Source: Epiperipatus broadwayi
Lineage: Eukaryota > Onychophora > Udeonychophora > Euonychophora > Peripatidae
Length of the DNA: 64,000 bases
Assembly (NCBI GenBank): GCA_028023455.1
Contig: JAQFVV010000031.1
Coordinates: forward strand, 9,044,093-9,108,092
Direction of reading: 5' to 3'
How positions within the stretch are numbered: the stretch's first letter is position 1; every line of letters begins with the position of its first letter. Under the pieces are notes generated by a model. The model did no database searches. It was not told the DNA's origin and worked only from the letters and a program-made list of their open reading frames with translations. Positions 11,601 through 24,393 of this stretch are shown piece by piece. The translations under genes were made by a program, and so were the position numbers.

Positions 11601-13477
11601 GATTATTAACGAGATTTAAATTTTAGATTTGCTTAGTTGACATTCAATTTTTTTAATTAATGCAAATCTATTGGCTAATAATATTCTGACAAGATAATAT
11701 TCATGTATGGAATTCCACCACATTATTTCTTACAAGTAATCATACAACAGTCTGGAAATTAAACCATAGGATTGGTAAGGGTGTATACAATCACATATTA
11801 TTCAATTTGTATTAAATTTAATATTTTACCATATGTACCAGATATATATTTTTATGTGGTAATAAATTAATTGATTTATAATTATTAGATATTTAACAGG
11901 TAATTAGAATTTTATTATAATTATTTCAGTAGTTATATGTAAATAGTTATGTTAAAATAGAAATTTATATCTAAACTGATTCGATAGCTTTCAAAGTACA
12001 AAATGCAATTACAATTGGATGTTTGCATATTCTTTTAAGTTATTATTTAGTGGGTCAATATTATACCAAATTAGTATTTCGTTTATAAGGATGGTAATAT
12101 GATATGATGAAATTGGTAATAGTATATTGAAATTGGTAATAGTATATGGAAATTGGTATTCCAAGTCCATTAAATAAAGGGATTGGCTTTAATTATATTA
12201 AAAGTTCATTGGTGTAATTGTAAATTTAGTTCAAATACTAGATTTTAATATTGACATTTGATTCTAGTAGAACATTAATAATGTTTCACATATTATAGTA
12301 ATTATAATTTAAAGTTTAATAACTTAATTTTATTAAACTGAAGAATCATTTGTTGGGATTTACTAATCCTATTTGAATTAGTATCAATTAAGAATTCATC
12401 ATTTATTTTGTATTTAATTGGACATTGTAAATTTTCAGGTTATTTAATAGATTGATTTCCTATTTCATATTATTATAAGTTTGTGAGATGTGCTAGATTA
12501 CTTGATTTTGAACATTGTATTGTTATAATTTAATACTGAGATATTTTATTTTATTTACGATTTGATGTTATAAACTAATAGGATTTTAAACACAAAGTTT
12601 TATATATTTATTAAAGATAGATTAATGTGCAGAAATTTATAGGTAATAAAGTCTTTTTATTACCAGCAACTATTCAAAACCCATTGCAATTGGTTTATTC
12701 AATAAGAGTATATTAATAAAATAGTATTGCTCAGTCAGCATTATCTTACTTTATTTAGATATAGTAAAGAGATCAACTATTGAGTAATTCTTTATTTTGA
12801 TATAATTGGTGTTTTAAGTTTGTAGGTTATACTAAATTCTTTGTTTTCTAGCCTTATAATTCTCATTTTGTTATAAATAGGTTCTAAATTCATAAAATAT
12901 AGAAACATTATTGTAGTGTTTCAATTCATGAAGAACATTAAAGTTTATCTTTCACATCTTTTGTTATTATGTTTATTTTATTACAAATGGTTTGTTTAAT
13001 ATAAACATATTTTATTTATAAAATAGTCATGTTTGGTTATGTTATCTTCATTTCCAATTTGTTACAAAATAATGCTTATATTCTTAGAATAGTTTGAAAT
13101 ATTGGCTTTATTTAATTCCAATACATTACAAACAATATTCAAATCTGTGGAGTTAGAGAAAAAGTATCATCAATATTTTAAATGGCATCTATACTTGTGG
13201 TTTTATAAAAGTTTGAATTAAGTGTTAGTTTGTCATTCATTGGTTGATGATCACCTTGACTTGGTTCTTTATTTTCATTCTGTTACAATATATACTGAGA
13301 TAAAAATTAGAGAAGGCATCAACCAGTAATTTCAATATTAATAATTCTATATACAAAAATGAATGACTAAAAAAATGAATTTTTTATATATACATCTTTC
13401 CAGTATCTGACCAGAGGGTACAATATAAATTAAATCTTATTTGAGTACAACTGTGTATAACTTACTGAATATATATA
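11597..13477. other. AT-rich DNA, no gene seen
   Basis: No supported coding region or recognised repeat apart from a small 20-bp tandem repeat at 12109-12158 (gaaattggtaatagtatat, about 2.5 copies). Confidence 0.5.
12109..12158. repeat. 20-bp tandem repeat
   Basis: gaaattggta starts at 12109, 12129 and 12149, giving a 20-bp period and about 2.5 copies with one or two changes. Confidence 0.85.
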
Positions 13478-15009
13478 TAGATGGAGCTTTACCAAGACCT
13501 CCAAAACAAGCGTATTCTGTTTACATAAACGTCAGAGTCAATATTCACTGTCTCTTTCATTTTGCTCCACCCTCAGATCAGCTGATTTCAAGCTGATTTG
13601 CTCTCGTCAGTGAAGGATAGGAGTTAGAAACTAGACCTAAACTCTAACTCCAAGCATTTATGCAAAACGTTTCTATCAGTTTGCAAGCGTGAATTTTTTA
13701 GACACGTTAATGTCTTCAAACTCAGCTTATCAAACCAGATAGCTATATGGGTCTGATATCAGTTGAGTTTCTCCACATAGTCAAAGCTTCTGAAACCTAT
13801 ATCATTGCAAGAAAACTTTAAAGGTACATTTATGAAAAAGAAAAACAAGTTTTATATACGTAAAACCTGCTATAGCTTGTATTAATGATCAATAGATGGA
13901 GCTTTACCAAGACCCCCAAAACAAGTGTATTCTGTTTACATAAACATCAGAGTCAATATTCACTGTCTCTTTCATTTTGCTCCACCCTCAGATCAGCTGA
14001 TTTCAAGCTGATTTGATATGAGGGTGGAGCAAAATGAAAGAGACAGTGAATATTGACTCTGACGTTTATGTAAACAGAATATGCTTGTTTTGGAGGTCTT
14101 GGTAAAGCTCCATCTATTGATCATTAATACAAGCGATAGCAGGTTTTATGTATATAAAACTAGTTTTTTCTTTTTCATAAATGTACCTTTAAAGTTTTCT
14201 TGCAATGATATAGATTGCAGAAGCTTTGACTATGTGGAGAAACTGAACTGATATCAGACCCATATAGCTATCTGGTTTGATAGGCTGAGTTTGAAGACAT
14301 TAATGTGTCTAAAAAATTCATGCTTGCAAACTGATAGAAACGTTTTGCATAAATGCTTGGAGTTAGTGTTTAGGTCTAGTTTCTAACTCCTATCCCTTCA
14401 CTGATGAGAGCAAATCAGCTTGAAATCAGCTGATCTGAGGGTGGAGCAAAATGAAAGAGACAGTGAATATTGACTCTGACGTTTATGTAAACAGAATACT
14501 CTTGTTTTGGAGGTCTTGGTAAAGCTCCATCTATTGATCATTAATACAAGTGATAGCAGGTTTTACATATATAAAACTTGTTTTTCTTTTTCATAAATGT
14601 ACCTTTAAAGTTTTCTTGCAATGATATAGATTGCAGAAGCTTTGACTATGTGGAGAAACTGAACTGATATCAGACCCATATAGCTATCTGGTTTGATAGG
14701 CTGAGTTTGAAGACATTAACGTGTCTAAAAAATTCATGCTTGCAAACTGATAGAAACGTTTTGCATAAACGCTTGGAGTTAGTGTTTAGGTCTAGTTTCT
14801 AACTCCTATCCTTCACTGATGAGAGCAAATCAGCTTGAAATCAGCTGATCTGAGGGTGGAGCAAAATGAAAGAGACAGTGAATATTGACTCTGACGTTTA
14901 TGTAAACAGAATACGCTTGTTTTGGAGGTCTTGGTAAAGCTCCATCTATTGATCATTAATACAAGCAATAGCAGGTTTTACGTATATAAAACTTGTTTTT
15001 CTTTTTCAT
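13478..15009. repeat. Tandem 415-bp units forming a 512-bp-arm palindrome
   Basis: A unit of 415-417 bp starting tagatggagctttacc is present once complete (13478-13892) and once truncated (13893-13990) in forward orientation. After a 28-nt spacer (13991-14018) the same material returns in reverse: a partial unit (14019-14117), two full units ending near 14533 and 14950, and a final piece to 15009. The arms 13478-13990 and 14019-14533 are therefore a near-perfect inverted repeat of about 512 bp. Both outer edges abut short TA runs. The unit has no long open frame. It contains repeated cagctgat motifs around 13992-14013. The class is unknown: it may be a satellite, or the repeat core of a foldback or Helitron-type element. 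Confidence 0.93.
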
Positions 15010-17500
15010 ATATATATATATCAACCAGGTCAACATGGTCATCAAGTGGTTAATACAATAAAATAATTGTATAGGTACTCAGGTACTGTAAACCCTGATA
15101 TATAACACTAATGAACATTCTATTATTAGAAATAATAATTATGAGAAATTATTTAGATTAACAAGTTTTTTTAGAAAAAAATAACCAAATAGAATGTAAT
15201 TTACATATATCATCATGTTTGTTGATACAATCTGCTTTTAAAGATCTCAATGGCTTCTTTAATACCAACTGATTCTTTCATAAGACTGATGGCCTCAGAT
15301 TTAAGAAACCTTATTGTAAGAGTTTTTTGAAATTATCTTTTATAAATTCTGAGACTGTAAATCTCATGAAAAATTCCTTTGATATCAAAAGTATATTAAT
15401 TTTTGAAATCAATTATGGGGTTGTGTCATATTTTATATATGTATGTGTGTATTGTAATTGATTTCCACATGAGAAAATCTATTTGTATAACAAATGAAAC
15501 AATGCTTATGAGAAAATTTTAGTATAATTTTTTTATTTTGCTACTACTTAATATGATATCATTTTCTATTTCATTATTATTACTAGTATAGTGTTACACA
15601 GTAGTAAAATATATATGTGTTTCTGGAAGGAAATTAACTCAACACACATGCTAGTAAATAAATATTAAATTGATATGCACTTTCCTGTCAATAAGTGTTT
15701 TAAAAGGCTAAGTGATTTACTTATGCTTATAGCCTATTTTCTAAATCAACTAATCCTTATTGACCATGCTTACACCAAATGGACAAGTAATTTGTCACTT
15801 TAAAAATCAGGCTCATAACAACATCAAACCTTCATTTAAGCATGATCAATATTAGGCTCCATGAATAAGTGAATCACTTACACAAGTAAAACACTATAGA
15901 TGAGGGTGTATATCTCAATTTAATATCAATTTAATGGCATATGTCTGATGAATAATTTCCACAAATTTACATATATATATAATTACTATTTTATATATAA
16001 TATATATTGTAACCATTAGTTTCTTTCAGAGAAACTAACGAGGGATAAATTCAGTATAACATTAGTTTTTAAATAGTCTAAGAAGAAATTTTTTTAAGCA
16101 AAATTAAAACATAGTAGATCCCGAATATATAATGTATAAATAAAAGTATGTTTGTACTTTTTTCAAAATTACAATGTATAAGTATAGAGAGGGAAGAGGG
16201 ATGATTGTCTTGCTTTGCATTATGAAACCTTAAAACAGTTAATGTAGAAAATAATAAAAAGAAAATTGAATCAATGATATTTTAAAAGTGAAGGTTGATA
16301 TCAGAAATAAAATTTTAACTTGCTAATTCTAGCGGCTGATTAATATTTAGTTATATGGAGAGATAGCTCTTCAAATTTCAAAAAGATTATAACTTTAGTC
16401 TACTCCTAATTAAAGTAACAATTAAATACATTGCTTGAAATCATCATTTATAAGTGTGTGCGTGCATATGTGTGTGGTGTATATAATTTTAATTATACAG
16501 AAAATCTTACGGTCTTATACATCATACAGTATACCATCCGATAGTGTATTGAGAGAGGTTTTGTATTATTTTGGTATTAAATAAATCTATTATAGTTTTC
16601 ACTCATAAATCTTTAATCAAAATTTAGTCTATTCATTTTTATTGAAATAATTTTTTTTATAAAATTTTCCATCATTTTTTTTTTTACATTTTTTTTTTTT
16701 TAAAGTGGGAAAATCTCGCAAGCACACGTGGTAAGGGAAGATTGGTGAATAATTAATGTTCAGACTAAATTTAACAAACCAATTAAAAAATTAATATTAG
16801 GGGTTAAAGTGTAAACAGTTAGATCAGAAGAATGATTGATGGATAGGTTCAATAAAACTAAGCTCATATTTGAACTAGTGGTCTTCTCTAAATATCTTGT
16901 GCCAAGTGAGCACACACCAATTTCATTTTCAGTCTATCGTCTGACTAAATTTATTAGTCTTTTTTTAAGAAGTATATATTTTGTATCGTACTAATGCAGC
17001 ACTAGAAAGTTAATAGGCACACTTATCTTCTTTGTAAAGTCAATTGGTGCCAAAATTGACCAATCTACAAGAAATTCAATACACCATGCTTAAGTCAAGG
17101 TGTCCAATTTGGAAGCTTCGATTTACATACCCGAGAACGTTTCAAGTACAGACTTTTATTATTACTTATCTTTTATTAAATAATTTACTGGGTAAATTTG
17201 GATGGATCATTGTACTACAAGCTTTTCTTAACCCCTTATTTGTTATTTTCATTTAGATCATGTTGCTAGTTTACTTGGCCAAAATGCTATTTATGGTTTT
17301 TGGATGTAGCATGCTTGGTCAATTTTGGTCACAATTCTTCATTTTAGGCTTATTTTATAGGAAATTCAAAATTTAAAATTGTAGTTCTAAAAATTTTTGC
17401 ATATAGCATTATATTTCGAAAAAAAAATCAATTTTCTTTGCTGGCTATTGGTGCTTAAATCAGACTTTTTTTTCTGATAGGATGCCTGGCAAATCTGGAA
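15010..17500. other. AT-rich DNA, no gene seen
   Basis: No supported coding region. A 9-bp hairpin (ttagtttct / agaaactaa) lies at about 16016-16038 and poly(T) runs lie at 16647-16702. An open frame of 70 codons at 17044-17256 shows no recognisable motif and is not called. Confidence 0.45.
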
Positions 17501-17509
17501 ATTGTGTTG

Positions 17510-18420
17510 TAGGCATTTTTAAATGACAAAGTCAGAAACTAAATCAAGATGTTCTACATGTTCATAATTGATTTTGAAGTAAATAAATATATTTATTGTA
17601 ATTTTTTACATTCATAAATAAGATTTTACATTACTTTATCAAAATATAAAGTTTGATTCTAAAATTTTAAATTTTACCAGAAAAATAAGCTTGCAAAAGT
17701 AATCACTTTTCAAGACTAGTTGTTGTTATATAACAACTGTAATTTAAATAATAGGTGTTTCTAAAGAAATCAAAATAAAATCTTTTACACAATCATATTT
17801 TGAAGTAAATAATTATATCTATCGTAATTTTTTACATTCATAAATAAGATTTTTACATTACTTTATCAAAATATAAAGTTTGATTTGAAAAATTGTAAAT
17901 ATTACAAGAAAAGTACATTTGGAGAAATGATCAGGAATAAAAAACAATTATCGCTACTGACCATAATTAGGCATTTCTAAATGACAAATTCAGAACTGAA
18001 AATGCAATGCGGTATGCTTTCATATTTTGAAATAAATAATTATATCTATCGTAATTTTTTACATTTATAAAAAAAAATTTACATTACTTTATTGAAATAT
18101 AAAGTTTGATTCGAAAAATTTTAAATATTACAAAAAAAAAATAAGCATGGAAAAAGTGATCATTTATCAGGTCAAGTGGTTCATGCTAACAACTGTAATT
18201 TGAATATTAGGCATTTCTAAATGACAAAGCCAGAAATAAAAATACGTTTTACATGTTTGTAATTGATTTTGTAGTAAATAATTATATCTATCATATTTTT
18301 TTTACATTCATAAATATGATTTTACATTACTTTATTGAAATATAAAGTTTGATTAAGAAAATTTTAAATTTTAGAAGAAAAATAAGCGTGCAGAAAATGA
18401 TAGCTGTTCTTAGAAAAGTG
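17510..18420. repeat. Tandem repeat of about 226-242 bp, four degenerate copies
   Basis: The block attttgaagtaaataa followed by tatat and gtaattttttacattcataaa recurs with starts at about 17571, 17797, 18024 and 18266. The matching block aggcatttctaaatgacaaa precedes each copy. Copies differ by scattered substitutions and small indels, so the array is old. No coding potential was seen. Confidence 0.88.
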
Positions 18421-20383
18421 ACTTATGTTGACAGCTAGAGAACTGAATAACAACACACAGATTGGTTTTACATTTTTTTAAATATTTTTTCTTCAGTTTT
18501 TAACATTATTTTTAATTTTTCGTTATATTTAACCAATTTGAATCTAAAATTATTCAATTTTTTGAAGCTGAATTAAAAAAATTATGTGTATTTTAAATTA
18601 ATATCTTAACAATAAAAAATAACTGGAAATGAAACCGATGAATAATATTGTTCTCAGATTTGAGTAGTGGACCAATACAAAAATTAGACAAAGATTAAAT
18701 AAGTTGAAACAATCAGTTAACGAGTATATTGTTATAAGCGTCTATTATAAAAGGAAACCTGAAATAATGTAAACCAATCCAAAAGATAATGTTTTCCATA
18801 AATAATTAAAATTGAATTCATATCAGAAAATTCTTTAGGAAAGAAATAATAAAATAAAAGGGTGAATTACTGTGCTATTTTGTGAATAATATTATGGAAA
18901 TCTGGATCTGAAAGTAGCTACTATATTAAATGTATTTTGACTTTCCTGTTGCACCAAATAAACATTTATATTTTGGGACAACTTCGATAACATTCTACGA
19001 TATCCATGCATGCAATATATATATATATATAATGTCTTTTTATGGATAATTTACACTTCATGGGAGGATAAATGCCAGGAGCCCAGTGGACCAAGAAAGG
19101 GACAATACGTTTATTATCGCATATATTATATTTGTGTTAATATGTTTTTTTTTAGTTGATAGTTTAAGAAAACAGTGTTGACCCTATTTTAAACTCCGTT
19201 TAATGTTTTGCAAATAATTTGGTTTATTATAATATTGCTTGAGCCGCATATTCTTAATTTTTATCACAAATATTAGGGGAGTGTGACTTATGAAAGCATT
19301 TATAGAATATTCTTATGCCAATAATTTTAGATCAATACTTTCCCATTTATTTAATTTTCATAAGGTGTGAGTTATTTAAATGTATATTTTAAAATGAAAT
19401 GCCTATTTTGTAGCCTAAAGAATTATTTTAAGTAAAATTTATTCTTAATCGGTTTATACATCAATAATATGATGCCAGTTGTATGCTACGTGAGAGTGCA
19501 AATGACCTCTGTTTGTTGAGGTGAGAGTAGTTTTATAACCTCAAAGGGATGAGATGGAGCAAAGCTCTCTCACGATTAAATAATTTAATCTGAAAGTATT
19601 TTTAGGAGATCGAGGACTTGATCCCAGCTCCATATTTGTTTATGCTTCATAAGAGAAATATTTTTATAGTTATAGTGTGCAGTGTTTTTAGCATACCTCT
19701 TATATGTGTGCAGAGACGAGTTCCTCACATACTTTTAGCCTCAGGAAGAAGGCAAATCCTTAGGTCTATGCTAGCTCCAAGAAATTATTATTAACCTATT
19801 TTCTCTTACGAAAGCAACCTTTTATCATTACCCAGGAGTGTATAATAATTTCGCGTTTATTGCTTGTTGGTCATTGCATACTAGTGAAAAGTAGTTACTT
19901 GTTTAGGGATCAAATATAATATCATATTCATAAATTGATATACTTTGCTCTAGCTTATATGAGAACCGATCTTCATTCTAAATTTATGTTCATAAATTTG
20001 AATTCAGGCAAGTAGTATGCATCATACCAGATTCATGCAGAAGCAAGTCATCGCTGGACTGGTAAGAAAGGGATAATAAACTCATGTTGGGCCATGGCAT
20101 TAGATACATGTATGTGTGCATTGATATAGTTACTAAAACATATTACATAATTATTAAAATTTGAATACTAAGTTATGGAAATAATAGTTCGCAAAATGCA
20201 TATAAACTTAAATAGTAGAAGTTAAAGTAAATTTTATTGCATTTAAGATATGAGTTTCTTAAATAACATAACTTTAGTATCTTGAAAATATAAATGTCTT
20301 AATACACTGAATAAATACTACATCAAAATTTTTATGGGCTTTAAGCTAGGTAACACGGTTAGCAATAGTTGTATTTTACATAA
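18421..20383. other. AT-rich DNA, no gene seen
   Basis: No supported gene. A locally more complex patch at about 19480-19800 contains inverted cgtgagag / ctctcacg segments (19489 and 19567), but no known element was recognised. Confidence 0.4.
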
Positions 20384-20789
20384 TGTTGCTGAAGCAACGC
20401 TTCAGATATTAACAAATAAATAAAACGATGTATTTATTATGGATCAAAAGAACTATAAATTACTTATATTGTAGAATAGTGATTAGTCGCTCAGCTACTT
20501 GTATTAGAGGTTATAGGTATTTGTTTCACTAAGTTTAAAGGTTATTACTGGGACAAGTTATGTCTTCGCTTTACAAAGTTTATACAAGTTCGTAATTGTA
20601 GCCAGTGCAGATCCCCATTTTGCATATTTTACTTGTATCTCATATTTTTTTCTAAAATTGGGATTGCTACAATGTTGACTTGAATTATAGTCTTTCTTTT
20701 TATATAGTTGTTGAATAAACATTTGTTGTTTTTAAAATTTAAATTTGTCTCTGGTGTCTTAATGTTTTTGTGTGTCCAGAGCCACAACA
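20384..20789 (+). repeat. Candidate solo LTR or LTR fragment
   Basis: The segment starts TGTTG (inside tgttgctgaagcaacgc) and ends CAACA (gccacaaca), the TG...CA type of LTR termini. Near its 3' end it has a TATA-like tttttatatagttg (about 20697-20710), a polyadenylation-type gaataaac (about 20714) and a T/G-rich tail, in the order expected of U3-R-U5. I could not find a convincing target duplication (left flank cataa, right flank tcaga) or a second copy in the window. The alternative is chance in AT-rich DNA. Confidence 0.3.
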
Positions 20790-22620
20790 TCAGAACGTAA
20801 CAATATTAGAATTTCACAATATTGACAAAATTTATAATATTTGTAAATTTATTATAGTCATTAATACTCGAAATATAACATGAAAGAATTAATCGAAATA
20901 ACTCATATTTCTATTACTGATTGACCATGAAATATTTTCATAAATTATTATTGCTAAAGTTTTAATTTTCACTTGTTCAGATTTAAAGATTTAAATTAGT
21001 GGCATGTATGTTAAAATTTAATAACAGATTAAAGAATAGTTTAATTATAAAATTAATATTTCGTTGTTCAATTCATTGCACCTCGACTAATATTACGAGT
21101 GGACATAAAATCCCTTCCTCACTCTTGATATTTGGCTGCTTTCCCAGTTGATCAAACTATATTCAAAATTTATTATAATAATTGTTTTATTTAATTAATT
21201 ATTTAGCATATTATATTTATTATTATGAACCCTGTTATTAGCGTTAGTGAAAGTAGACATTAAAAAAAGTAAGCATATGTCTATTCAACTTGTATTTGCT
21301 GGGATAGTGTACAAAGGTCAGCAATGATTTGAAAAGTGATTGAATATTGCACTTTACCACAGATCAAGACTCTTAGAACGAGCATTTACAATTCTAAAAT
21401 TTGAAAGAATAAGATTATCATTATTAGAGTGTTAGATAATACAGAGTGGTTGAGTTAAAAATAGTACAGTCCACTTCTGTGTGTGCATGTGATAGAGCAT
21501 TAAAGAGACCTGATTTGGGAGATGGAATGGAGGACCTAAACACTAATATTTAAGATTAAAAATAATTGTAACTATGGAAGGTGATCGATGAAGAGAATGA
21601 AGAGAAATTTAATTTCTTTGTAAGGGAGGGGGTATTAAAATTTTCTACTTTGCTTTAGTTAAGATATACTTTTTATTGATATAATTTTATGCATTCTTTG
21701 CATGGATTATTGATCTATTTCCATTCGTTATATATAAAAAATAAAGAACATTATTGTAGTTGCCACTGGAGGTCATATAGCTATGTGGGTTTGTGGAGGA
21801 AAGGTTGCTTATATTTCTAAATAATGTATCGTGAATTTATTTGCGTAATAATTATTGAGTTCAAAACTAAGTACTTAAAATATTTATAATTTAAAATATT
21901 ATTTCTTTTGGAAAAGTTTTAATAACTTGCTTTCTCCACAGACTTCCCCTTCATTAAGCAATGATGATCTCGGGTGGACACTATATTTGATGCTACAGTT
22001 GCAATTTGGCACCCGGTAAAATGGTAAATAGTACATTATTATTATTAGCTGTCTCAGTCTTATCTTATCTCGTCTTATCTAATCTAAAGGGAGTTGAGAT
22101 TACAATATATATTGTAATTTTATTAGTAAACATTAAAAGAATAAAAGTTCGTGAATAAAAACTTCCTTTTTAAGAATTAAAAATTGAAAATTAAAATTCT
22201 ATACTAAACTCGTATAAAATCGCACAGATAAAAAAAATTATTAAATAAAACTTTATTAAAAATAGAAAAGGTATTTTAAAAACAAAAACTTAAAAAGATT
22301 TGGAAATAAAAATATATCTTTAAGTTTGAAAACAAATTAATTGATGTTATTGAAAAATGGAAATGATTATTGTAATTAGTCCAAGTGAACAAGCCGTTGG
22401 GCATTTAAATGTATAAAAAACAGTCAGATAGGAAAACAATAGAAACTTTTAGCAAATAAAAGAAATCCATCGGGAAATCGGACCTCAATGAAAAGGTTTT
22501 CACCATCATGGTGTAATGTTGAGTTAATCCACAAAATTATTATTAAAGGAAAGGTTTGAAAATAAAAGAATTAATTAGTTATTATGAGAGGACAGATATG
22601 TGTTAGTGCGAGTCGAAGGA

Positions 22621-22655
22621 GAAGGGATTGAAAAGACGCACTCTTCAATCCCTTC
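22621..22655. other. Perfect 12-bp stem-loop
   Basis: gaagggattgaa at 22621-22632 and ttcaatcccttc at 22644-22655 are exact reverse complements around an 11-nt loop. It is GC-richer than its surroundings. No T-run follows and no role can be assigned. Confidence 0.8.
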
Positions 22656-24008
22656 AGTTCTGCTAAAAAAGAAAGAAAAATGACATCGTTTTTTATGTTA
22701 AGGACCAGTTCAAGTAAAGACCTCCGGATAAATAAAAACAACGGCTAACTGGATACCAATATTTTCAGTACGGTGTGGGAATTCCCGTTCAAAATTACCA
22801 ACAATGACAAGCAACTGTTAAAAATCGTAAGAACTTTATATTCATTTGAAAACTATAAGAACTCTAAATTCTAAACCTTTTAGTAAATAATACAAATAGA
22901 ATCCTATCTGACCAATGTAAATTAATGTTAATAATGTTATTTGATGTATATTTTTTTTATTTAAAATCATTTCCATTTATTTATTTTTTTTGTTCTTTTA
23001 AGTTTTTAATATGATTTTTATTTTTCGTTAGAATAAATTACATAAATGTTACACTTAAGTTGGGCGTGAATGGATATATAGACCAGTAAAGTTATATTAG
23101 GGGAGGGTAAATCTTAGGTTATTTGTTTCATAATTGAATTAAGTCAATGGATTGAATAAATTGATGTAGTTAGTAGATGCAGTATGAGATCCACTATGGG
23201 CAGGATTGCATATATATGCCACACACCTTCTGTTTGCCTATGGATGGGTTTGCAAGTCGGCAAAGAACCGCAATCCATTCCTATGGAGTTTTTTGTTTAT
23301 TGTTCTACTCGCCAATAGATGTAGCATTCCTATTGGTGTAGAGATGATGTCTTCTCTAACTCTACTTACTGTTCAGATGTACATTCCTGACAGTATAGTA
23401 TTTTGTGTTGTTGTATTTTCATGCTACATTGAATACATAAATGTATCAGATGGATTGATGCCGGTTTGACTGCGAACTTTTTGCCTAAGGTTAAATCAGG
23501 GAATAATATTTGCTTTTCAAATGCAGATCTATGTAGTTTATTCATACTCGACACCCTAAATAAAAATGCATTAAATTTAAGTTGGGTATAGACACTTGCA
23601 TGAATTCATTATCGGTTAATTATGTTTTGGTTTTCATATTTGATCAAAATATATAGACATTCAGTAAATAATGATACCTTATGGTGAGTATCTAAAATGT
23701 ATTTATTCGGATGTCTTTTTAGTTATTGGTGTCAATGTGGGCATCTTACGATGAATGCTATTGGGTTTCTTGTGAATTCCCTCATGCAATTCCGCCAATG
23801 ATTTTATATTTTGATCGTTTGTTTATTTTGAAATGTTTTTAACCATGTAATCTATGTAACCGATCTATACTCAGCATTATAAAACAAACTTTTATAATCC
23901 CATCTGTGCGAACTTATAAAAATTAAAAATGTAAATTAAAATCTAAAATAAATGTTAAACATTAATTAAATGCTAAAGTAAACATATTAAAATGATAATT
24001 TTAAATCT

Positions 24009-24013
<5 letters not shown>

Positions 24014-24092
<79 letters not shown>
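24014..24092. repeat. (TA)n microsatellite
   Basis: An uninterrupted TA/AT run of about 79 bases. Confidence 0.97.
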
Positions 24093-24095
<3 letters not shown>

Positions 24096-24393
24096 TAAAT
24101 AAATGTTTGTATGTATAATTACTGGCAGTGGCTTATTTTATTCTTTTTTAAAATATTCTTAGATAAGAATTAATAAAATATATTATTATAAATATAAATT
24201 TCTGCTACTCCCTGAGCTAGTGACAATGGGCTAATGACCGGAATCAAAATATATATTAAAAAAAAGAATTTTTTTTGACTTATGTATCTGCCTACTTTAT
24301 AAATTTTTCTAGGTTCAAATGCCTAAATGGTGCCCTGTGGTGTAGATTACATTGTCAGCTTTCTCTGGATCGTTACAATATATATATATATAT

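Larger units (their letters stand above)
20790..24393. other. AT-rich DNA, no supported gene
   Basis: Contains the perfect 12-bp hairpin at 22621-22655 and the long TA microsatellite at 24014-24092. The 87-codon open frame at 23206-23469 has no motif I recognise; its base composition is less AT-rich than the surroundings but I do not call it a gene. Confidence 0.45.

Noticed and set aside
23206-23469. 87-codon plus-strand frame considered as a small membrane protein
   Set aside because: Hydrophobic but without a recognisable family, and length is near chance for this composition.
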